NCBI GenBank assembly: GCA_002348095.1
Contig: DDYT01000031.1
Coordinates: 1 to 35,419, forward strand
Origin: Erysipelotrichaceae bacterium UBA2227
GTDB lineage: Bacteria; Bacillota_I; Bacilli_A; Erysipelotrichales; Erysipelotrichaceae
Direction of reading: 5' to 3'
Length of the DNA: 35,419 bases
The translations under genes and the position numbers were made by a program. Below the pieces are notes generated by a model. That model was not told where the DNA came from and did not search any database. It saw only the letters and a list, made by a program, of their open reading frames with translations. Shown one piece after another: positions 30,370 to 35,419 of the stretch (positions are counted from its first letter, which is position 1; each line of letters begins with the position of its first letter).

Positions 30370-31700
30370 TGTCAGAAGCTGCAATCAATCACCTTCAAAG
30401 AGCCATCCGGTGTAAAACCGTCTCCTATAAAGACCGATCGCTGATGGATTTTTCTGAGTTTGAAAAATTCATCGAAAACATCCGCCAGGATTTCCCTCTT
30501 ATATTCGCCAATGGTCAGATCGAGCGTTTTGTCGGTTATTCGCTTCTTATAAAATTACCCGGGAAATCAAAGTTGCCTCCCATCGGACTGATGGGACACT
30601 TTGATGTCGTACCGGTGCGTGAAGAAAATTGGCTAGAGCCGCCTTTTGGCGGTGTTATAAAAGACGGATTTGTATATGGTCGCGGTACACTTGATATGAA
30701 AGGACATGTTATCTCGATGTTGGAAGCGGTGGAATCCTTGTTGTCCGAAGAATTTGAATTTGAACGGGATGTGTATCTGATGCTTGGTCATAATGAAGAG
30801 ACCGGATCGATCATGCCGGATTCCGGTGCATCCACCATCCGAGATCACTTAAAGCAACAGGGTATTTACTTTTCGATGGTAGTCGATGAGGGCGGTGCAT
30901 TGATTGACGGGAAGTCCTTGGGCATCGACGGAACCGTCGCACTGATCGGCGTCGGTGAGAAAGGATACTTGGATATTGAGCTGACTGCAACCCAATCCGG
31001 CGGACATGCTTCGATGCCTCCGAAAATCAGTGCTATGGCCCAGGTTTGTGAAGCTGCCGTAAAACTGGAAAAAAATAAGTTTCCTGCAAGCTTTAATGAT
31101 GCGACCAATGCCATGTTTGATGCGTTGAATCCGGCAATGAAAAAGCCGCTGAAATTTCTGTTCTCCCACCGATCTTTATTTAAACCGCTCTTGTTGAAAG
31201 TCATGACCGAAAAACCGGATACCGCCGCCGTCCTGCGAACGACATGCGTTGCAACGATGGCTTCCGGCAGTTTTGCACCCAATGTTTTAGCCCAAAAGGC
31301 CTCCATTGTATGTAATGTGCGCATTATTCCGGGCGAATCGGTAGAAAGCGTTAAAAATCGGGTTCAATCGTTGGTCGGTGAACAGATTGAAGTCAAGTTG
31401 CATAATGGTACGGAACCGACAGATATAAGCCCCAGCAATATCCGTGAATATGAAATCATCGAGGAAACGACAAAAGAGCACTATCCTCATTTTAAAGCGG
31501 TAGCGCCTTATCTGATGGTCGCAGCGACCGACAGCCGGGTTTATCACGGTATGGCAAAGGGCGTGTATCGGATCGCACCTTTCGAGACTGAAAAAGAGGA
31601 CATGAAAACCGTACATGCGGATAACGAGCGGATTAAGATCGAACACTACATCAAAGGCATTGAATTCTTCAAATCGCTGATCAAAAAAGCTTCTTCGTGA
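30369..31700 (+). CDS. M20 family metallopeptidase (CPS1/PM20D1-like)
   Basis: This 443-residue zinc peptidase or N-acyl-amino-acid hydrolase has GHFDVVP (His77, Asp79), LDMKGH (Asp109), HNEETGS (Glu143, Glu144), the DEGGA acid region (Asp173) and the dimerisation domain with GGHASMPP. The pattern resembles the carboxypeptidase S / PM20D1 group rather than the M20D enzyme at 17608. No signal peptide is present. The frame is open four codons earlier to a GTG, but the GGGTGG site fits the ATG at 30369. Translation is coupled to the preceding membrane-protein gene, so it probably hydrolyses what that pair imports, a peptide or N-acyl amino acid (inference). Confidence 0.88.
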   Translation: MSEAAINHLQRAIRCKTVSYKDRSLMDFSEFEKFIENIRQDFPLIFANGQIERFVGYSLLIKLPGKSKLPPIGLMGHFDVVPVREENWLEPPFGGVIKDGFVYGRGTLDMKGHVISMLEAVESLLSEEFEFERDVYLMLGHNEETGSIMPDSGASTIRDHLKQQGIYFSMVVDEGGALIDGKSLGIDGTVALIGVGEKGYLDIELTATQSGGHASMPPKISAMAQVCEAAVKLEKNKFPASFNDATNAMFDALNPAMKKPLKFLFSHRSLFKPLLLKVMTEKPDTAAVLRTTCVATMASGSFAPNVLAQKASIVCNVRIIPGESVESVKNRVQSLVGEQIEVKLHNGTEPTDISPSNIREYEIIEETTKEHYPHFKAVAPYLMVAATDSRVYHGMAKGVYRIAPFETEKEDMKTVHADNERIKIEHYIKGIEFFKSLIKKASS

Positions 31701-31709
31701 AGCTTTTTT
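31683..31709. terminator. bidirectional terminator after the M20 gene
   Basis: AAAAAAGCTTC and GAAGCTTTTTT form an 11-bp hairpin including the M20 stop codon, with a T-run on the plus strand. On the minus strand it can also end the binding-protein gene. Confidence 0.88.
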
Positions 31710-31721
31710 GCATAATTCATA

Positions 31722-32963
31722 TCATTTCGCCTGATTCTTGACTGCCTGAGTGATCAGGAACTTAAACTGTTGGACGGTGATCAAATCACGGGCCAACTGA
31801 TTGTATATCGGGCCTAGACTATTGTCGAGAAACTCCAATGGGAACTCAGAAAAATTAGCTGAATAGAATTTATCTTGTTTGATCCATTGGTAAACGGAGT
31901 TGGAGAGCGGTTCCTTCGGTTCAATCTCAAAATTCCTGAATGCCGGGATCAGTTTGATCTTATTGACCAAAAAATCCTGACCCGTTTCACTGGATACCAG
32001 AAAATTCAGAAAATCTTTAGCAAGCTGTGCATTCAGTGAATTTTTATTCACAGCATACCATGAAGTAACATTGACAAATATCCCATCGGAGGGTGTTTTT
32101 GTCGATCCGTAAGGAGCGAATGCCATATCAAATGTGGCATCCTTAAGAATTCCGTCCGCCCAATACCCTTGGTTTAAAAATACGGTTTTTTGATTCAGAA
32201 AGGCATTGACCTGTGACTCATAATTTCCGGAAATCAGAATCGTCGGTTCGGAGTAGGTAAACAGCTGTTCGACCCAATCCGCATACTCATTTAGCCGCTC
32301 TGCATTCATGTTCCCTTTTCTAAGTTCGCTCGTCAGGCTCAAATCGCCAAAAGCCAGTCCTTCAGACAGAAAGCTGTTGAAATTATAACGTCCAGTTAAC
32401 CAATTTAGTGGTGTCGCGGCGCTCATCGATACGACTGCGTCGATTCCTAACGCATCTTTCATCCCGTCCAACTGCTTGAAAGCCGACAAATATGCCGCCA
32501 TATTATTCAGTGTCATCGGATCGATGTCCGCTGCTTTTAACATATCCGCATTGTATGCCATCCCCCAACCTTCTACACTCAGAGGAAGTCCAAATACCTG
32601 ATCATCCACTGCAAAAGCAAGGCTCGTTTCATTAACCCAGGATTCATCGGATAAATCCATCATGGTATCAGACCAGAGACTATAAGATTCTTTTGAGGTC
32701 AAGACAATAATCTCAGGAAATTTCCCTGCCGTCTGATCAGATTTCAGAGATTCATCATATGAACAATTCGGCGGACCGCAAGAGACAATATTTATCCTGA
32801 TTCCTGTTTCAAGTTCATATGCACTTGCCAGTGCCTTCAGTTGACCATCGATGATAGGGTTATTTTGTTTAAGCGTAATTTCGATAATTTCCTCTTTTTC
32901 CGTGCATGCCTGCAATGAAAAGAAAACCAAAAACATTGAGATACAGATGAGCAATTTTTTCAT
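31722..32963 (-). CDS. family 1 extracellular solute-binding lipoprotein (orphan)
   Basis: This 413-residue sugar-type ABC binding protein has a lipoprotein signal ending in SLQAC (Cys20). The mature part starts with an acidic linker (TEKEEIIEITLKQN) and has the family 1 features GKFPEIIVLTS, FGLPLSVEGWGMAYNADML and DFLNFLVSSETGQDFL. The frame is open 19 codons upstream, but GGAGGT before the ATG at 32963 fixes the start. No permease or ATPase gene is in the window, so it must use components encoded elsewhere or act as a sensor. It is divergent from a LacI regulator, which probably controls it. A TATAAT lies at 32987-32982. Confidence 0.9.
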   Translation of the reverse strand: MKKLLICISMFLVFFSLQACTEKEEIIEITLKQNNPIIDGQLKALASAYELETGIRINIVSCGPPNCSYDESLKSDQTAGKFPEIIVLTSKESYSLWSDTMMDLSDESWVNETSLAFAVDDQVFGLPLSVEGWGMAYNADMLKAADIDPMTLNNMAAYLSAFKQLDGMKDALGIDAVVSMSAATPLNWLTGRYNFNSFLSEGLAFGDLSLTSELRKGNMNAERLNEYADWVEQLFTYSEPTILISGNYESQVNAFLNQKTVFLNQGYWADGILKDATFDMAFAPYGSTKTPSDGIFVNVTSWYAVNKNSLNAQLAKDFLNFLVSSETGQDFLVNKIKLIPAFRNFEIEPKEPLSNSVYQWIKQDKFYSANFSEFPLEFLDNSLGPIYNQLARDLITVQQFKFLITQAVKNQAK

Positions 32964-33061
32964 GATGACCTCCATATCGCTATTATAATCCATCTGCATA
33001 TAGAAGCGGAAATTTTGCATGAAATCGTCGACTCAACATGAAAAGATATGCTTGTTTATGG

Positions 33062-33067
33062 TATTAT
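33062..33067 (+). promoter_or_regulatory. extended -10 of the LacI-family gene
   Basis: TGG followed by TATTAT lies 22 bp before the regulator's start codon. No clear -35 is visible. GAGGGG precedes the ATG. No obvious LacI operator dyad was found in the 125-bp intergenic region. Confidence 0.5.
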
Positions 33068-33088
33068 TAGAGAAATGAGGGGTCGTCT

Positions 33089-34087
33089 ATGAGTACCATC
33101 GAACAAGTAGCTTTACTCGCCAAAGTAAGCGTAGCCACGGTGTCGAGAGTGGTCAATAATTCTGCCTATGTAAGCGAAGCCACGCGACAGCGTGTCGAAG
33201 AAGCAATCAAGAAACTTAACTATCAGCCCAATGCTTTGGGGAAATTACTAAGAAAGGAAAACACATCCATGGTGCTGGTTCTTTTACACAGCGTGGATAA
33301 TCCTTTCTTTTCAACGATTGTTCAGGGCATTGAAAAGGTTGCCCATGACAACGACTACAACGTTTTGATATGCAATACCTACGGTGACAAGCAACGCGAA
33401 CAGCGGTATCTAAACATGCTGAGGAATCATTTGGTAGACGGTGTGGTCTTTATCTCAAACACGTGCACGGCAGAGGAGATCAATCATCTGAATGCCGGTT
33501 ATCCGGTCGTTCAAGTCGTTGAATATCTGACAGAAATTGATGCGGCGCATTACAGTACGGATTTCTATCAGGCAACCAGAGACTTAATGCAGCTTCTGTA
33601 TGATAAAGGTCACCGTTCAATCGGATTCATCCATACCGGATCCACAGAAATCATTTCGTCAAAAGAGAAATATCGGGCTTACAAAGAGTTTATGGAATTG
33701 CACCATTTGCCACTGATTACCAGTTACCCGAAGGAATGTCTCTTTGGGTATGATAATGCGAAAATGCTTGCAGGGGAACTTTTGGATAAATTTCCTGAGA
33801 CTACGGCATTTTGTGCAACTTCGGACTTATTGGCTTGCGGAATCATCGATGAACTTAACAGTCGTGGGAAGTCAATTCCGAGGGATGCCATGGTCGTTGG
33901 ATTCGATAATACCAGTTATGCCTATGTCGGCAAACCAAATATTACAAGTGTGGAACTCAACAGTTTCCAACTCGGTGCCATGGCAATGGAGTATCTGATG
34001 TCCAAGATAAAAAACAAACCGGTAACTGATAACAATAAATGCCTGATCCCTTATCAGATCATTGAACGCGAATCCACGAAGAAGTAA
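33089..34087 (+). CDS. LacI-family transcriptional regulator
   Basis: This 332-residue protein has the full LacI layout: an N-terminal HTH with TIEQVALLAKVSVATVSRVV (3-22), the hinge helix YQPNALGKLLRKENT, and a type I periplasmic-binding-like ligand domain with FISNTCTAEEI and VVGFDNTSYAYVGKPNITSV near the C-terminus. It should bind a sugar or related effector and repress a target by dimer binding. The obvious target is the divergent solute-binding lipoprotein gene (inference from orientation). It ends at a bidirectional terminator shared with the convergent SDR gene. Confidence 0.95.
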   Translation: MSTIEQVALLAKVSVATVSRVVNNSAYVSEATRQRVEEAIKKLNYQPNALGKLLRKENTSMVLVLLHSVDNPFFSTIVQGIEKVAHDNDYNVLICNTYGDKQREQRYLNMLRNHLVDGVVFISNTCTAEEINHLNAGYPVVQVVEYLTEIDAAHYSTDFYQATRDLMQLLYDKGHRSIGFIHTGSTEIISSKEKYRAYKEFMELHHLPLITSYPKECLFGYDNAKMLAGELLDKFPETTAFCATSDLLACGIIDELNSRGKSIPRDAMVVGFDNTSYAYVGKPNITSVELNSFQLGAMAMEYLMSKIKNKPVTDNNKCLIPYQIIERESTKK

Positions 34088-34089
34088 TC

Positions 34090-34113
34090 AAAAAGGCACA
34101 TGCGTGCCTTTTA
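34090..34113. terminator. bidirectional terminator between LacI gene and SDR gene
   Basis: AAAGGCAC-ATGC-GTGCCTTT is a perfect 8-bp hairpin with an A-run before and T-rich end after it, lying between convergent stop codons. Confidence 0.88.
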
Positions 34114-34872
34114 TGCTGCGGTCCAACCGCCGTCCATAGTAAGTGTCGTGCCTGTGATCATGGATGCTGCATCCGAGCACAGAAACTTCACGGATTCAGC
34201 AATATCATCGACATCGATCAGTTTCTTGATGGATGCTTTTGCCAACATTATTTTTGAAATGACTTCATCCTCGCCAATCCCATGCACTTCTGCCTGTTTG
34301 GCGATTTGCTTGTCCACTAATGGGGTCTTCACATAAGCCGGGCAGATCGAATTGACCGTTATACCAAAGGGTCCGCCCTCCAATGCTGATACTTTTGTCA
34401 AGCCGGTCAACCCGTGTTTCGCAGTGATATAGGCCGACTTAAACTCAGAAGCCACAAGGCCGTGAATAGAATTTATGTGAATGATCCGGCCCCAATTTTG
34501 GGCTTTCATGGATGGCCAGCAATATTTTGATAAAAGGAAAGGGGCTGTTACCATGACTTTCATCATATAGTCCCAAGTATCTTCTGAGAAGTCCTCAATC
34601 GGGGAAATATGCTGAAGTCCTGCAACATTGACCAAAATATCGACTCTGCCAAACTTCTCAATCGTAAAATCAACTACATTCTTACAATCTTTTCGCAATG
34701 CTAAATCCGCTACAACATATGGGGATTGATGGCGAAGCGCTTGTTCTTTGAGCAGTTCTTCGTTAACGTCAATCATGACGACGTTGCATTGTTCTTCAAC
34801 CAATTTCTTACAAATAGCCAACCCAATTCCGCTGGCTGCTCCGGTTACAATGCAAACTTTATTTTTCAACAT
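34111..34872 (-). CDS. SDR, D-3-hydroxybutyrate dehydrogenase-like
   Basis: This 253-residue classical SDR has TGAASGIG (10-17), NVAGLQHISPIEDF, the catalytic INSIHGLVASEFKSAYITAKHG (Ser, Tyr, Lys), and a C-terminal MDGGWTAA. LQHISPIEDF, HGLVAS and AYVKTPLV are characteristic of NAD-dependent 3-hydroxybutyrate dehydrogenases, which interconvert 3-hydroxybutyrate and acetoacetate. Two ATGs (34875, 34872) and a GTG (34878) follow GGAGG; the second ATG has the best spacing. It has its own promoter, so it is not simply read through from the upstream acyl-CoA dehydrogenase gene. Acetoacetate made here could feed the CoA-transferase and thiolase encoded at the left end (inference). Confidence 0.88.
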   Translation of the reverse strand: MLKNKVCIVTGAASGIGLAICKKLVEEQCNVVMIDVNEELLKEQALRHQSPYVVADLALRKDCKNVVDFTIEKFGRVDILVNVAGLQHISPIEDFSEDTWDYMMKVMVTAPFLLSKYCWPSMKAQNWGRIIHINSIHGLVASEFKSAYITAKHGLTGLTKVSALEGGPFGITVNSICPAYVKTPLVDKQIAKQAEVHGIGEDEVISKIMLAKASIKKLIDVDDIAESVKFLCSDAASMITGTTLTMDGGWTAA

Positions 34873-34885
34873 CATCACACCTCCC

Positions 34886-34907
34886 TATGCAGTTTTCGTG
34901 CTGCATA
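34886..34907 (-). promoter_or_regulatory. leader hairpin adjacent to the SDR ribosome site
   Basis: TATGCAG and CTGCATA pair around an eight-base loop in the minus-strand leader and end right beside GGGAGG. The leader is about 50 nt. It could limit ribosome access or protect the 5' end; no alternative fold was seen. Confidence 0.45.
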
Positions 34908-34928
34908 AACGCGTGACCGTCTGATTGT

Positions 34929-34956
34929 ATTGTATGAAATATTCTCAAATAGTCAA
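34929..34956 (-). promoter_or_regulatory. promoter of the SDR gene
   Basis: On the minus strand TTGACT (34956-34951) and TACAAT (34934-34929) are 16 bp apart, between the 3-hydroxyacyl-CoA dehydrogenase stop and the SDR start. Confidence 0.65.
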
Positions 34957-34981
34957 GTAAAGGTAATATAAGGTTTCAGGC

Positions 34982-35419
34982 TTAATACTTAAAGAATCCT
35001 TGCCCGGTTTTACGGCCAAGCAAGTTCGCTCTGACCATCTTTTTCAACAACGGATGCGGCTTATACTTTTCGCCCAGTTCGGTAAACAGTGTTTCCATAA
35101 TAGCCAGACAAACATCCAAACCGATTAAATCACCCAAGGCCAGCGGTCCCAGCGGATGATTTGCACCTAATTTCATAGCTGTATCGATATCCTCAGCACT
35201 GGCCACACCTTCACTGAAACATCCGATTGCCTCATTAATCATCGGAACAAGAATGCGATTAACGACAAACCCCGGTGCTTCATTAACGATGACCGGCGAT
35301 TTACCCACGGAGAGTGCTACTTCACGAACGGTATTACTGACTTCAGTTGAAGTCAGCTGACCGGAAATGACTTCAACCAATCCCATCAGCGGAACCGGAT
35401 TAAAGAAATGCATACCAAC
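34982..35419 (-). CDS. hbd: 3-hydroxyacyl-CoA dehydrogenase, C-terminal part (5' end beyond window)
   Basis: The visible 145 residues are the end of a 3-hydroxybutyryl-CoA dehydrogenase-type protein, which interconverts (S)-3-hydroxybutyryl-CoA and acetoacetyl-CoA. The frame enters at the right edge as VGMHFFNPVPLM, the conserved segment that follows the Rossmann domain. VNEAPGFVVNRIL and the helical C-terminal domain with HPLGPLALGDLIGLDVCL follow. It ends in GRKTGQGFFKY, the standard C-terminus. The first internal ATG is not a start. The symbol is given on family grounds only; a longer-chain enzyme cannot be excluded. Confidence 0.9.
   Translation of the reverse strand, partial: VGMHFFNPVPLMGLVEVISGQLTSTEVSNTVREVALSVGKSPVIVNEAPGFVVNRILVPMINEAIGCFSEGVASAEDIDTAMKLGANHPLGPLALGDLIGLDVCLAIMETLFTELGEKYKPHPLLKKMVRANLLGRKTGQGFFKY

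Noticed and set aside
1..35419. CRISPR arrays, insertion sequences, prophage or a recoded TGA
   Set aside because: No regularly spaced direct repeats, transposase or phage structural genes were seen, and TGA serves as a normal stop in many genes.

Overview
The window looks like a chromosomal segment of a fermentative Bacillota (Firmicutes). The reasons are strong AGGAGG-type ribosome sites before nearly every gene, A/T-rich consensus promoters, a PTS/MtlR mannitol system, many lipoproteins with short Gram-positive-type signal peptides, and TGA used normally as stop. Base composition is moderate. An Erysipelotrichia-like or related lineage is possible, but nothing here fixes the genus. No phage, IS element, CRISPR array or rRNA was seen. 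There is one tRNA gene, tRNA-Leu(CAG).

Layout. (1) 1-11071, minus strand: one long, tightly packed operon. It encodes an acetyl-CoA acetyltransferase, a FabG/PhaB-type reductase, an alpha/beta hydrolase, a FabH-like condensing enzyme with an altered catalytic triad, a complete Liv-type ABC importer (LivH, LivM, LivG, LivF and a lipoprotein binding protein), a CoA-transferase, a second alpha/beta hydrolase and a TetR-family regulator cut by the window edge. Together they read as uptake, CoA activation and beta-keto cleavage of an unidentified carboxylic acid, rather than amino-acid uptake alone. (2) 11320-12510, plus: acetate kinase, divergent from that operon. (3) 12611-16669, minus: mannitol-type PTS genes mtlA, mtlR and mtlF, without mtlD. 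(4) 16814-19270, minus: an HTH-like protein, an M20D amidohydrolase and a NYN-LOTUS nuclease. (5) 19396-23108, plus, divergent from (4): a von Willebrand A domain fused to a two-lobed retropepsin-like protease, two paralogous ADP-ribosylglycohydrolases, and between them a protein of unknown family. (6) 23142-28245, minus: tRNA-Leu, a DJ-1/PfpI protein, a CPBP membrane protease, an ABC-F ATPase with what looks like a leader-peptide attenuator, a serine beta-lactamase-like hydrolase and a HAD phosphatase. (7) 28316-31700, plus: a lipoprotein, two DUF5058-like membrane proteins and an M20 peptidase. (8) 31722-34087: an orphan sugar-type solute-binding lipoprotein divergent from a LacI regulator. 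(9) 34111-35419, minus: a 3-hydroxybutyrate dehydrogenase-like SDR and the C-terminal part of a 3-hydroxyacyl-CoA dehydrogenase, echoing the C4 acyl-CoA theme of region 1.

The strongest candidates for something undescribed are the divergent locus at 16.8-23.1 kb and the attenuator before the ABC-F gene at 26.3-26.4 kb. The first couples a calcium/magnesium-type VWA fold, an apparent pepsin-like tandem protease, ADP-ribose hydrolases and an RNA-processing-type nuclease around a shared 17-bp dyad. The second has mutually exclusive hairpins directly behind a five-codon leader ORF. All functional statements rest on reading motifs by eye; no database search was run.
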